DNA of 64,000 nt from CAYJGJ01 sp964367585 (GCA_964367585.1 CAYIYH010000005.1:1-64000); one strand, 5' to 3'; shown: positions 29,741 through 38,876, numbered from the stretch's first letter. Made by a program: numbers and translations. The notes: generated by a model not told the origin, from the sequence alone.

Positions 29741-30268
29741 TTATTCTATATTAATTTGACAACACTTCATGGTTTGAAGTGCATTGTCGTGGCTTTCTAA
29801 TGTTACTCCGGCACATAGCGATGAAATTACAGTAATTGGTGTATTATGAATCGAACATTTTAATGCAATTGCATTAGTAACGACACATATATCAGTACAT
29901 ATTCCAATTAAGAATATTTCATCTACTTCATTATTTTCAGTTTTCTGAACAAGATATTTAATTAAATCCGGAGAGCCAAAAGATAGCTTTTCTATCGATT
30001 TGGCTTTTTTTGATTCAAGTGCACTTAATAAATCTGTGGGAATCTGCCAACCGTGAGTTCCCTTAATACAATGTAGTACGGGTAAATTCTTGCCTTCAAG
30101 TGTTTCTAAATAGTTATCATAATGAGTATCCATTGTATAAATCACTTCTCCATCGAAATTTTTCACATAATCGATTACTCCATTTAATATCTCAGGACCT
30201 TGAGGAGAGGCCAATGCTCCTGTAATAAAATCGTTTTGCATGTCTACTACAATTAGCACCTTACTCAT
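29741..30268 (-). CDS. Isochorismatase-family cysteine hydrolase, nicotinamidase-like
   Basis: A 175-residue protein with the three catalytic positions of the family: Asp in VVDMQNDF, Lys in SIEKLSFGS and nucleophile Cys in GICTDICVVTNA (cis-peptide segment before it). HYDNY and CIKGTHGWQIP match the metal/substrate region of PncA-type nicotinamidases, which convert nicotinamide to nicotinate for NAD recycling; the precise substrate remains inferred. Start chosen at 30268 because AAAGGG precedes it; the longer frame adds 14 residues. Confidence 0.83.
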   Translation of the reverse strand: MSKVLIVVDMQNDFITGALASPQGPEILNGVIDYVKNFDGEVIYTMDTHYDNYLETLEGKNLPVLHCIKGTHGWQIPTDLLSALESKKAKSIEKLSFGSPDLIKYLVQKTENNEVDEIFLIGICTDICVVTNAIALKCSIHNTPITVISSLCAGVTLESHDNALQTMKCCQINIE

Positions 30269-30340
30269 ATTATACCCTTTCTTAATTAATCTCTGTACAT
30301 TTAAATCCATTAAATATTATAAGAAACTATAATATTAGAA

Positions 30341-30414
30341 AATATTTAAATGTATAACCACGGTACGGACTAATCGTGCAAGCACATTAGTTCCTTTGCC
30401 TCGATTTAAATATT
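30341..30414 (-). repeat. Dispersed hairpin repeat, copy 1
   Basis: A 74-base element ending in perfect 11-bp inverted ends (AATATTTAAAT and its complement). Inside, GGACTAATCGTGC and GCACATTAGTTCC form a strong hairpin. Read on the minus strand it shares TTTAAATCGAGGC, CTAATGTGCTTGCACGATTA and the CCGTGGTTA end with copies near 47.6 and 51.2 kb. It fills the gap between the mttB-like gene and the isochorismatase gene. Confidence 0.75.
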
Positions 30415-30465
30415 GTATATATTCAAATTTTCAAAAAAATAATAATAATTATATCTTATATAAAT

Positions 30466-30505
30466 AAAATTGTCAAAAATTATTTGTATAATTTTTGACA
30501 ATTTT
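30466..30505 (-). terminator. Terminator of the atoE-mttB unit
   Basis: Perfect 18-bp arms (30466-30483 and 30488-30505) with a 4-base loop, about 20 bases after the mttB-like stop codon on the minus strand. The arms end in T-rich sequence on the downstream side. Confidence 0.85.
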
Positions 30506-30526
30506 TTACTTGATACCTTTAAAGAA

Positions 30527-31963
30527 CTATATTCGATGACTTGTAGGTAAGAGTTCATTAAGTACTTTGCGTTGTTCTGAATTAAGTTCTGGAGGAATAA
30601 ATTCATTTAGCCTTTTCTCAACTTCCAAACCTGCAAGTTCATTGACGGTTTTTTCACCCGAACTTTCCCACGTCCCATGTGGTTCTTTTAAAAATAATTT
30701 AGCAGTATAAAAATCATCACGGAACTGACTAAAGTCATCGGATATTTCTTCATCCATTATGCCAGTAATATAATCTCCACCATGCTCGATAGAAATCATC
30801 TGGTCTAATTTTAGTGTATCATCACTTATTTCAATTGGTTTTCTCAATCTTTTTATTACTCTGTGTAGTTCTTCATCTAATACAAACTTTTCATATCCTA
30901 CGCTAAGATATGAATCTAAGCAACCAAGCGACATACTACACATCGCATATTCGTGGTATGCCATTGTAAATCCAAGCATCAAAGATTCAGCTCCGGCTTG
31001 ATAATCGGCAATCTTTGCATCGGTTAACATGAAATGTCCCATACATGGCACGTCATAATAATCTACGATATCTTTTTGTGCCATAGCAAACAAAGCACAT
31101 TCCGGCGCACCTGCAACACCTGAGGCAAACCGCATATCAGAAAGTAAAGGAGATGTTCCCATAAGATGTGGATTCCCGCTTTTGATAGTTTGTGTAAACA
31201 CAAGACTTGCAAGTCGCTCTGTATTAGATTGTAGCAACATCCCAGCGAATGAAAGAGGACCAGAGACTCCTGGCATCCCTCCCGTATTTCCCCGAACAAC
31301 TTGTCCTTCACGTACATAAGCAATCTGCGTATCACACGTACTTTGTGATACCTTAAAAGGTGCATCCGTACTGCAGTGCGCAAATGCAACTACTTTATCC
31401 TGATCTGTAATTCCATTGACACTTCTTATAGTCTCAAGAGACATTTTTGCGATTTCATGGCCCTCTGCAAATGATTGAATTGGCTTATCAGAATTTGCAA
31501 GAGTAAGAGCAAGCCTTCCCTTCGCACTTTCCATAGGATTATTAGATATTATATCTCCCGAAAAAAGTGTGAGGCCTACAACATCCATAATATCACTTGA
31601 CTGGCATAACTTTGTGAAATTAATATAGTCATCGAGGACGGGCGCTCTGTATTTACCATCACTTAAGACAAAAACTGGTCCGGTAAAAGGTAAAGTAACA
31701 TTGGCTCCAGCTTTTACTTCAATTGCATTGTTTCTACCGTAAAACTTAAAGCTCTTAGGTGTTGTTTTTAGTGCCTCACTAATTTGTCTTTCCGTAAAAA
31801 AAACAGTTTTTCCCTCTACTTTAAATCCGGCATTTCTAAATATGTTAAGTGCCTCTTCGGACTCATAAACCATTCCCTTATTCGCCAATAAATACAGTGT
31901 CTTTTCATGTATATGTTCTATTTCCGATTTGCTCAATGTGGATCGGAATTTTGGTAATTGCAT
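30527..31963 (-). CDS. MttB-superfamily methyltransferase without pyrrolysine codon
   Basis: A 478-residue member of the trimethylamine methyltransferase (MttB) superfamily, whose members move a methyl group from methylated amines or betaines to a corrinoid protein. Family marks include LANKGMVYESEEALNIFRNAGF near the N-terminus, TLPFTGPVFVLSDGKYR, the GNTGGMPGVSGPLSFAGML core and GAESLMLGFTMAYHEY. There is no in-frame TAG inside the gene, so it belongs with non-pyrrolysine members such as the glycine-betaine enzymes. Unusually no corrinoid protein gene is next to it. AGGAGGG precedes the ATG. It follows atoE by 59 bases and shares its sigma-54 promoter. Confidence 0.85.
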   Translation of the reverse strand: MQLPKFRSTLSKSEIEHIHEKTLYLLANKGMVYESEEALNIFRNAGFKVEGKTVFFTERQISEALKTTPKSFKFYGRNNAIEVKAGANVTLPFTGPVFVLSDGKYRAPVLDDYINFTKLCQSSDIMDVVGLTLFSGDIISNNPMESAKGRLALTLANSDKPIQSFAEGHEIAKMSLETIRSVNGITDQDKVVAFAHCSTDAPFKVSQSTCDTQIAYVREGQVVRGNTGGMPGVSGPLSFAGMLLQSNTERLASLVFTQTIKSGNPHLMGTSPLLSDMRFASGVAGAPECALFAMAQKDIVDYYDVPCMGHFMLTDAKIADYQAGAESLMLGFTMAYHEYAMCSMSLGCLDSYLSVGYEKFVLDEELHRVIKRLRKPIEISDDTLKLDQMISIEHGGDYITGIMDEEISDDFSQFRDDFYTAKLFLKEPHGTWESSGEKTVNELAGLEVEKRLNEFIPPELNSEQRKVLNELLPTSHRI

Positions 31964-32022
31964 TTACACCCTCCTCAAAAACATTTAATTTCTCTTTTTA
32001 TGTTGACTTCTTCTAAATTATG

Positions 32023-33408
32023 TTAAAAGAACATCGCCCATCCTAGGAAACCTAGAGAACCTACGATACCAATAGTTAAAGTAACCATAAGCATATATCC
32101 CATAATGTCTTTTGCAGATAATTTTGCGATAGAAAGTACTGGAAGAGCCCAGAATGGTTGAATCATGTTAGTCCAAGAATCTCCCCATGCACAAGCCATC
32201 GTTACACTTCCAAGATCAACTCCCATTGATTGTGCGGCTTCTATTACAATTGGACCTTGTACAACCCATTGTCCTCCACCTGAAGGGATAAATATATTTA
32301 AAAATCCTGCAGATAAGAATGTAAATAATGGCAATGTAGTTTCTGAAGCAATACTAGCAACAGAATCTGCAATAATTGTAGCTAAAGAAATTCCTGTCTC
32401 AGGATTTGTTACAGTCATAATACCCATAATACCTGCATAGAAAGGAAATTGAAGAATTATTCCAGCGGCTCCACCAGCAGCTTTCCCAATAGCATCAACA
32501 TATCTCTTCAAATCACCATGGAATATTATTCCCAATAATAACAATGTTAAATTCATTATATTAAAATTAAAGCCATTAAGTATACCAACCAACCCATTTT
32601 CAGAAATTAAAACAAAGTAGTAGTTAAACAAGTATGTAAGTATCATTGCTATTGGAACTAACCATAGTATTTTACTATGTTCTATCTTATTTGCCGCAGT
32701 TGTTATTGTATATACTTTTTCTTCTTCATCGCCTAGCATAGTAGCATCAACAATTACAGTATCTTCTTTTTTAGCTGGATGCATAGAATATACTACGATA
32801 GGTAATACAATTAAAAGTGTTGCAAACATTATAAGATTCATTGGGTGAAACATTGTTTCGTCAGCTAGTACTGTATAAATATTGTCTCCTACTGGGAATC
32901 CCGCAGACATTCTTAGTGCTGGAGATGCAGAAGGTCCAAAACCTGCAAAGACATAACCAGTATATGCCGCAGCAACTAATACACGATAGTCAACATCTTT
33001 GATTCGGCGTGCCATCGCTTTAGCTAATAACGCACCTCCGATAAGTCCAACAGCCCAAAATGCATAAGAAGTAATTCCTGTAAGAAATGCTGTCAACATA
33101 ATAGCACTACGTTTACCCTTTGCAAGAGATGCAATAGTTTCAAATAGATTCTTTACAATTTTTGCAGAAGCCATAGCTCCACCAAGTACTACGCCTAATG
33201 TCATTTGCATTGCGAATTCAGCTATGCTCCATACACCGCTAGAACCACCCCATCCAACTGCAATATCAAGAGGTGATTGTTGAGTTGCGATACAAGCTGT
33301 AACAAATACAAGAAATGTAAGTGCTATAGCAATAACAAAAGGGTCCGGTAGCCACTTTTCAAATAAATGCACACTGGCTTTAGTAATTTTTTTGAACATA
33401 ATTTTCAT
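32023..33408 (-). CDS. AtoE-like short-chain fatty acid family transporter
   Basis: A 461-residue protein with about 12 hydrophobic segments. It resembles the AtoE/TIGR00366 short-chain fatty acid transporter family: N-terminal HLFEKWLPDPFVIAIALT, the FWAVGLIGGALLAK region and the C-terminal signature IPSGGGQWVVQGPIVIEAA followed by AWGDSWTNMIQPFWALP. Being first in a unit with a methyltransferase, under the regulon's sigma-54 promoter, it may import the substrate or export an acid product; which of these cannot be told. Start ATG has AAGGAT upstream. Confidence 0.85.
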   Translation of the reverse strand: MKIMFKKITKASVHLFEKWLPDPFVIAIALTFLVFVTACIATQQSPLDIAVGWGGSSGVWSIAEFAMQMTLGVVLGGAMASAKIVKNLFETIASLAKGKRSAIMLTAFLTGITSYAFWAVGLIGGALLAKAMARRIKDVDYRVLVAAAYTGYVFAGFGPSASPALRMSAGFPVGDNIYTVLADETMFHPMNLIMFATLLIVLPIVVYSMHPAKKEDTVIVDATMLGDEEEKVYTITTAANKIEHSKILWLVPIAMILTYLFNYYFVLISENGLVGILNGFNFNIMNLTLLLLGIIFHGDLKRYVDAIGKAAGGAAGIILQFPFYAGIMGIMTVTNPETGISLATIIADSVASIASETTLPLFTFLSAGFLNIFIPSGGGQWVVQGPIVIEAAQSMGVDLGSVTMACAWGDSWTNMIQPFWALPVLSIAKLSAKDIMGYMLMVTLTIGIVGSLGFLGWAMFF

Positions 33409-33447
33409 CCTTTCAATTAATGTAAATAATTACTGACAATAAAATAT

Positions 33448-33480
33448 ATTATTTGGTAATAAAACATGTTTACCAATAAT
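33448..33480 (-). other. Leader hairpin of atoE
   Basis: ATTATTTGGTAA (33448-33459) pairs with TTTACCAATAAT (33469-33480) apart from one bulge, just downstream of the predicted sigma-54 start site. It would form at the 5' end of the atoE mRNA. Function unknown; mRNA stabilisation is the simplest idea. Confidence 0.4.
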
Positions 33481-33491
33481 AACAAATTAAA

Positions 33492-33507
33492 AGCAATTTC
33501 CATGCCA
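33492..33507 (-). promoter_or_regulatory. Sigma-54 promoter of atoE-mttB
   Basis: Minus strand TGGCATGGAAATTGCT: GG and GC exactly 10 bases apart, matching the -24/-12 consensus TGGYAYRN4TTGCW at every conserved position. It lies about 84 bases before the atoE start. Confidence 0.85.
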
Positions 33508-33560
33508 GATAAAAAACTAGATATATTAGGAATTTATATTATTAACATTATCGTTTCGCC

Positions 33561-33600
33561 CAAAACTTGTCGATTACACAAGAATAAGCGACAAGTTTTG
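33561..33600. promoter_or_regulatory. Inverted repeat between ald and atoE: terminator and/or activator site
   Basis: CAAAACTTGTCG (33561-33572) and CGACAAGTTTTG (33589-33600) are perfect arms of 12 bases. They lie 42 bases after the ald stop and 55-95 bases upstream of the atoE sigma-54 promoter. The arms contain CGACA/TGTCG, the half-sites of the presumed activator dyad, and another TGTCGCC lies at 33620-33626. It could serve as ald terminator, as activator binding sites, or as both. Confidence 0.55.
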
Positions 33601-33642
33601 AGCACATACAATATTTATTTGTCGCCTATATATTATTAATTC

Positions 33643-34761
33643 CTAAAATGTATCAACTAGGTCATCCGCAGATGTGTATGGTCTATCTTGTTTTAGTGCT
33701 GTTTCCAATAAAGTTAATTTACCATCATATGTAGTTAATCCTCGACGTAAATACTTATTATCTTTTAATGCTTGTTTTACTCCCTTTTCCGCAATTTCTA
33801 ATACGTAAGGCAAGGTAGCATTTGCTAATAGTATTGACGCAGTCTTTGAAAATGCAGACGGAATATTGTCGACACAATAATGAGTAATTCCCTCTTCTTG
33901 ATAAACTGGATCATCGTGTGTTGTACTTCTGCAAGTTTCAATAGCTCCTCCATCATCACATGCTACATCAATAATTAGTGCTCCATTTTTCATCATTTTT
34001 AAATCGTCTCTGCTAACCATGTGGTCATTTCTTGTTTTATCCCACATAATGCAATTGATTACTACATCAGATTCTTTTAAACATTTTTCTAGATTTTCTC
34101 TGTTAGAATATAGATATGATACATTCGAAGGTAATTTAATTTTTAAATCCTCTAAACTATCTAATCTTATATCCAATATTCTTACTTTATTACCAAAAGA
34201 TGCTGCAAGCTCTGCTGCTCCATAACCGGCATTTCCTGCACCAATAATTGTCACTATAGGAGCATCAATTCCAATTTGGTTGTGAAGCAGTGTCCCTACT
34301 CCGCCAAATACGGCTTGACTGTAATGAAGTGCTGCTAAGAATCCACCCTTACCTGCTAGAATACTCATAGGTTTAAGCATTGGGAAATTACCATCCTTAT
34401 CGTCTACGTCTTCATATGCGATAGACGTACACTTGCTGTCCAATAATGCATCTGTTTCATCTTCATGTGCATTACTATGTATATATGTCATTACTATTTT
34501 ATCTTTATTTAGATATTGAAATTCTTCTGGGAATATTTCTTTTACTTTATATATCAAATCACATTTTTCATACACGGTTTTACAATCCGCAATTATTGCA
34601 CCTACAGCACGGTATTCATCATCAGAATATCCACTTCCTAATCCTGCACCAGCCTCAATATAAACCTCATGACCACGCCTTGTAAATTCCGCTACCGTAG
34701 CAGGAATCGATGCAACTCGATATTCATTTGGCTTAATCTCTTTTAATACTCCAATTACCAT
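33643..34761 (-). CDS. ald: Alanine dehydrogenase
   Basis: A 372-residue enzyme interconverting L-alanine and pyruvate plus ammonia with NAD(H). Marks: MVIGVLKEIKPNEYRVA, IEAGAGLGSGYSD, the substrate Lys/His region KEIFPEEF and MTYIHSNAHEDET, the Rossmann loop VTIIGAGNAGYGAAELA and SRDDLKMMKNGALIIDVACDDGGAIET. Length equals the family norm. It starts 90 bases after the preceding aminotransferase on the same strand with no promoter visible in the gap, so the two probably form one unit. It could regenerate pyruvate from alanine made by transamination. Confidence 0.95.
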   Translation of the reverse strand: MVIGVLKEIKPNEYRVASIPATVAEFTRRGHEVYIEAGAGLGSGYSDDEYRAVGAIIADCKTVYEKCDLIYKVKEIFPEEFQYLNKDKIVMTYIHSNAHEDETDALLDSKCTSIAYEDVDDKDGNFPMLKPMSILAGKGGFLAALHYSQAVFGGVGTLLHNQIGIDAPIVTIIGAGNAGYGAAELAASFGNKVRILDIRLDSLEDLKIKLPSNVSYLYSNRENLEKCLKESDVVINCIMWDKTRNDHMVSRDDLKMMKNGALIIDVACDDGGAIETCRSTTHDDPVYQEEGITHYCVDNIPSAFSKTASILLANATLPYVLEIAEKGVKQALKDNKYLRRGLTTYDGKLTLLETALKQDRPYTSADDLVDTF

Positions 34762-34851
34762 TTTTAGATTTCTCCTCTCATTCTATCAATTATTATTTAT
34801 TTAGAATTACTAATAATTATACTTATTTTTAATATTTATTTTATTATAATT

Positions 34852-36039
34852 TTATACACGTTCCTCGATAAATTCTTTAATTAAAGAAATTCCACGACGA
34901 ATATTTTCCTGAGAACATGTATAAGACATACGCACATAATATGGGTTTGTAGGATCAAAAACCTGTCCCGGCGACATTGCGACACCTTTATCACGCAACA
35001 ATTCTTCGCAAAAATCCATACCCGTCATCCCTACAGCCTCTACGCTAAAATACATATAAAATGCTCCTTTTGGAGTAATACAGTGGACTTTAGGCACTTT
35101 CTTCATTTCTTCTACGACTAAGTCTCTTCTAGCTTTAAATTCGGCTTGCATTTCTTCTAATTCTTCATAAACAGACTCATAAGCTTCAATTGCACCATAT
35201 TGCGGGAACGATGGCGCACAGATTGCCATATGACTGTGCATTCTAATTATTTGAGTCACATATTCTTCTCTACCTAGAACGTATCCGATTCTCCATCCGG
35301 TCATAGCAAATGTTTTGGATGCACTATTTAATACGAGTGTCCTTTCTCTCATTCCTGGTAATGTTGCAATACTTTTATATTTTCCATCGTATACAAACGC
35401 ATCATAACATTCATCAGAAATCACTAGTAAATCATGCTTTATCGCAAATTCGGCCATCATCTCGATTTCTTCTTCTGTCATTACATAGCCTGTTGGATTA
35501 TTTGGATTTGTAATAACAATCATCTTAGTATTTTCTGTAACCCTTTTTTCGAAATCTTCTTTTCTAAATTTTAGTTCTCCATCATTAATAATCGGGACTG
35601 GAACTAGCTTTGCATCCGAATATGTCAATTGATGATTGTAGGAATTGTAGTACGGTACAGGGATCAATACTTCGTCCTCAGGATTTAAAAAAGTCATCCA
35701 AATTGCATGTAACGCTTCGCTAGCACCTACCATAATGGCAATTTCAGTCTTAGCATCATAATTTGTTCCGTTTTTCTCCGCTTCTCTTTTAACAATCGCT
35801 TCTTTGAGTTTCGTAACACCACTTGCAGAAGTATAATACACATGCTCATTTTTCAGGGCTTCTATCCCTGCATCTATGACTCTTTTTGGAGTAGGGAAAT
35901 CGGGTATTCCAATTTCCATATGAATTACTTCTTTTCCTTGCTCCTCTAGTCCATTAGCAATAGCATAGATTTCAAAATTACCCTTACCCGTAGGTAAATT
36001 ATTAGTTCTGCGATTAAATCTCTCTTGAGGTTGTTTCAT
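34852..36039 (-). CDS. Class I/II PLP-dependent aminotransferase (first of two)
   Basis: A 395-residue fold-type I aminotransferase. MEIGIPDFPTPKRVIDAG near residue 40, NPNNPTGYVMTEEEIEM near 177, SDECYDAFVY near 209 and the PLP lysine in NSASKTFAMTGWRIGYV near 240 are the standard positions, with the C-terminal substrate Arg in YVRMSYTCS. Sequence alone does not set the amino donor; the adjacent alanine dehydrogenase suggests pyruvate/alanine as one pair (inference). AAGGAGG precedes the ATG, and a sigma-54 promoter lies 51 bases upstream. Confidence 0.9.
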   Translation of the reverse strand: MKQPQERFNRRTNNLPTGKGNFEIYAIANGLEEQGKEVIHMEIGIPDFPTPKRVIDAGIEALKNEHVYYTSASGVTKLKEAIVKREAEKNGTNYDAKTEIAIMVGASEALHAIWMTFLNPEDEVLIPVPYYNSYNHQLTYSDAKLVPVPIINDGELKFRKEDFEKRVTENTKMIVITNPNNPTGYVMTEEEIEMMAEFAIKHDLLVISDECYDAFVYDGKYKSIATLPGMRERTLVLNSASKTFAMTGWRIGYVLGREEYVTQIIRMHSHMAICAPSFPQYGAIEAYESVYEELEEMQAEFKARRDLVVEEMKKVPKVHCITPKGAFYMYFSVEAVGMTGMDFCEELLRDKGVAMSPGQVFDPTNPYYVRMSYTCSQENIRRGISLIKEFIEERV

Positions 36040-36089
36040 GATTAAATTTCCTCCTTATAAAAAAAATAAAATTTACAATAATTTTGTTT

Positions 36090-36105
36090 AGCAATATCCG
36101 TACCA
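36090..36105 (-). promoter_or_regulatory. Sigma-54 promoter of aminotransferase-ald
   Basis: Minus strand TGGTACGGATATTGCT, full match to TGGYAYRN4TTGCW with GG-N10-GC. It occupies the short gap after grdB. A lone half-site TGTCG lies just upstream (36111-36115); no full activator dyad was found near it. Confidence 0.85.
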
Positions 36106-36128
36106 AGATGTGTCGTTTTGGGATTCAA

Positions 36129-37409
36129 CTATATTTTTTGAGTTTCAAGAAGCGATAATGCATTTAATACAATTTCCTTTCGTCTTTCAAGTTCCTTTTC
36201 TTTTAACAAATGTGGATCGCCTGTAGGATAAGGAATTGCCTGTGCTCCAGAAATTCTTGCAGCGCCTACTGTCTTTGAAATAGGAGTCACTGTACAAATA
36301 TGAGCCGCTGGAATTCCTGCCTTTTCAAATTGTTTTACTATCGTTGCACCGCAACGAGTACAAGTTCCTCAAGTAGATGTTAAAATTATGCCGTCCACAC
36401 CATCGGATTTTAACATCGCAGCCATCTCTTCACCCATTCTTGTTGAATCTGCTACAGAGGTAGAATTTCCTGTTGTACTACAAATATAAGGATATACACT
36501 TCCGATTTCACCAGCATTCTCCAGATCTTTCAACGTATTATAAGGCGCAACTCGATTAGGATCATCGTTCGCATATACAGGATCAAAGCCCGCATGAACA
36601 GTTTCCCATTTGCCTTGCTCTAATCCCTGTACATCACCCAATTCGTAACGTCTCCAAATTTTTGCCGTTGCTGCAGGAATATGGTCAGGATTACCTATTG
36701 GAACCATCCCGCCTGTCGTACAAAGTGCAATTTTGGATTCCCTCATACTTTTCAGAGGAGCCGCAGGCACTACTTTTTCGTAAACTGATATGGGGAGTTC
36801 TGTTTCAAATTCTTCACCTTTTATTTTTGATAACAACATATCAACCGCACGAACTGCACCGTTTTTTTCTCTAAATATGTTTACTCTTTGACCTTTTGCA
36901 AAATATTGCTCATTTTTTGGAGTGCCCAAAACTTCGTCATTTAATATTTTGTTAGCAAATCCTGCCATAAGAGGAACCGCCTTACGAATACCAGCTGCTG
37001 ACTTTGCAACTTCCATAATATAAATTTTTTGCTTATACATTTCTACAGCAGGATTCTCCCAATAAAGGCCTGTAATAGCTTCAATATCCAGTTCTTCTTT
37101 TACATACGCACATACATCTGCACAGGCAATTCCAAAGCGCCCTGCATTGAAAGCTGGTCCCGCAATAATAATGTCCGGTTTGTACTCCTCTACTTGCTTC
37201 TTTACAAACACTTTGCACACATCCATGTTTTCTACATAGTAATTGTCACCGCAAACTACTGTAGCTACAATTTCCGCATTTTTCAGAAGTTGAGAAAACG
37301 CATTCGCATTACCTTTTGGACCCACATGAACCTGTGGTTCTGTATATGCCATTTCTTCTCCACCAATTTGCCCGAAAAATTGATTTGTATAAAATAATAC
37401 TTTTTTCAT
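36129..37409 (-). CDS. Grd-type reductase component B selenoprotein subunit (GrdB/GrdF/GrdH family)
   Basis: A 426-residue selenoprotein, provided the UGA at 36371-36369 is read as selenocysteine (residue 347). The frame stays open beyond it for 79 codons to a TAG at 36131-36129. The Sec sits in UGTCTRC (U-x-x-C-x-x-C), the redox motif of the GrdB family, and an E. coli-like SECIS hairpin follows. The N-terminus MKKVLFYTNQFFGQIGGEE is the family pattern. This subunit takes a glycine, sarcosine or betaine-type substrate from the pyruvoyl subunit; which of them cannot be told. It follows the proprotein gene by 62 bases. grdA, grdC, grdD and trx genes are not in the window, so they must come from another locus. 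Confidence 0.92.
36341..36371 (-). promoter_or_regulatory. Selenocysteine UGA codon with bacterial SECIS hairpin
   Basis: UGA at 36371-36369; after exactly 11 bases a stem TCGTTGC/GCAACGA (36357-36351 with 36347-36341) closes a GGT triloop. Seven perfect pairs, a GU in the loop and the spacing all match the E. coli-type SECIS read by SelB. The hairpin lies within coding sequence, as in other bacterial selenoprotein genes. Confidence 0.85.
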
Positions 37410-37471
37410 ATCCTTCTCCTTAATTTTATTTACTTTTCAATCTTTAAATAAATTCTTAACATTTATTCCAT

Positions 37472-38758
37472 TTAAATTGTCATTGCAGAAAGCAATGTAT
37501 TTCCCTGCAAGTTGTGACTTCCCATAATTCCATGGATTTCTACCATTAATGTCCCATCTGATTTTATGGAATCCACATTGCCACCTGTAACTTTTTCAAT
37601 TTCTTTTAGATTTCCTATTATTTTATCCACTTTTGGAAGCAATATTTCAGCATTACTATTTCCTGTGGAAACGATTGCGTTTGCCTCTGGGGTAACATCA
37701 GGAAGTGACTCTGACATTCCGTCGAGTCCTGCATCTTCATTCGTAATAATGACGGTTTTGATTCCTTTGTTCTCCAAACCTTTACAAACAATCATCAAAT
37801 CAGTCGTTGGATTCCCGAAGCCTTCTTGAGAAATGATTGCTGCATCTACCCCTAAAGATTCAACTAATTCTAAGGTTATCATATTCGCCCTATATTTTTC
37901 TTTTAAAGTAACCATCAAAGGATTTAACACTACTCCCATGAAATTTAGCTCCGTACCATGCTTTTCAAACAATGCGTCGATTACTGCGTTATTCAAATGA
38001 TGATAAGTTGTAGTTTTAGAACCAGGAGAGACACAGTTTCCACTAATGATTGCACCGTCCATATATTCTAATGGAGAAACCATTGCAGGAATTATTTGCT
38101 TAGCATCTCTTCCATAAAAATAGGTGTCATGAAGAAGCCCTTGTGCCATACAATTGCAAATATATGCCACTTTCGGCAAATGCGGAAAACTGTTATACCT
38201 CTCACCAATTGTGGGCCATTCGTAAACGTTCTTCTCGTAATCTTCGTAATTTAATGCAATTTTACCGATATAATTTGCAGCTTTAATTCCTGCTATTCTC
38301 ACTACCTCTTCATGTTCATGTTGATTAACGCCATCCGATTTTTCGATAACCATTACAATATTGATTAACTTAGAAAAGATGGTATAATCTGACCCAGGGC
38401 CACTCATGTCAATCAATCCTTCCTGGAATCCCACAATAGGCCCTGTAGATACAACGGCACAACCCTTTAACGCATAGGTAATTCCTTTCCCTACAATTTC
38501 AATATTGTCATCAAAAATTCCAGGGAACATCTTCCCGCCTTCTAACTTTGCTCTCGGCTCGATAACATCTTTTACAGGTAAAATTCTTACAGATTCTCCT
38601 GGTTTTGCAACATCGAAAGAAACAGATTTTACTCTTTTATCTCCGCAAATTAGTGTCTTCAAATCTTCTATATTAATAGAAACAATACCTTTTTCGAGGT
38701 TATTCTTGTTTCCTAACACAACGTCTTTCACTCGTACACTTCTCAATTCCAAACTCAT
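37472..38758 (-). CDS. Grd-type reductase component B proprotein (GrdE/GrdG/GrdI family)
   Basis: A 428-residue proprotein of glycine/sarcosine/betaine reductase component B. In the family, cleavage before an internal Cys gives two subunits, the C-terminal one with a pyruvoyl group that forms a Schiff base with the substrate. The site is visible as ISGNCVSPG with Cys at residue 242 of the ATG-started chain, followed by TTTYHHLNNAV as expected. Paired with the selenoprotein gene, it forms an orphan component B of unknown substrate. The frame opens with GTG one codon earlier, but AGAGGTG spacing favours ATG 38758. Confidence 0.9.
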   Translation of the reverse strand: MSLELRSVRVKDVVLGNKNNLEKGIVSINIEDLKTLICGDKRVKSVSFDVAKPGESVRILPVKDVIEPRAKLEGGKMFPGIFDDNIEIVGKGITYALKGCAVVSTGPIVGFQEGLIDMSGPGSDYTIFSKLINIVMVIEKSDGVNQHEHEEVVRIAGIKAANYIGKIALNYEDYEKNVYEWPTIGERYNSFPHLPKVAYICNCMAQGLLHDTYFYGRDAKQIIPAMVSPLEYMDGAIISGNCVSPGSKTTTYHHLNNAVIDALFEKHGTELNFMGVVLNPLMVTLKEKYRANMITLELVESLGVDAAIISQEGFGNPTTDLMIVCKGLENKGIKTVIITNEDAGLDGMSESLPDVTPEANAIVSTGNSNAEILLPKVDKIIGNLKEIEKVTGGNVDSIKSDGTLMVEIHGIMGSHNLQGNTLLSAMTI

Positions 38759-38876
38759 CACTTACACCTCTCATTTCACTCTCTTTTAATAAAAATTGAT
38801 AGAATTACTATATCCCCTTTGTATGGTATTTAAATCGACTACTATATTCTAGTTCTTTTATTCTATATTCAATATA

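Noticed and set aside
30527..30529. TAG stop of the MttB-like gene as a pyrrolysine codon
   Set aside because: Pyrrolysine in MttB lies about two thirds along the protein. This TAG is at the very end; reading through adds six codons before TAA.
36369..37409. Component B subunit as a 346-residue protein or a pseudogene with a premature stop
   Set aside because: The frame continues with the UxxCxxC motif and conserved C-terminus, and a SECIS hairpin follows the UGA at the correct distance.
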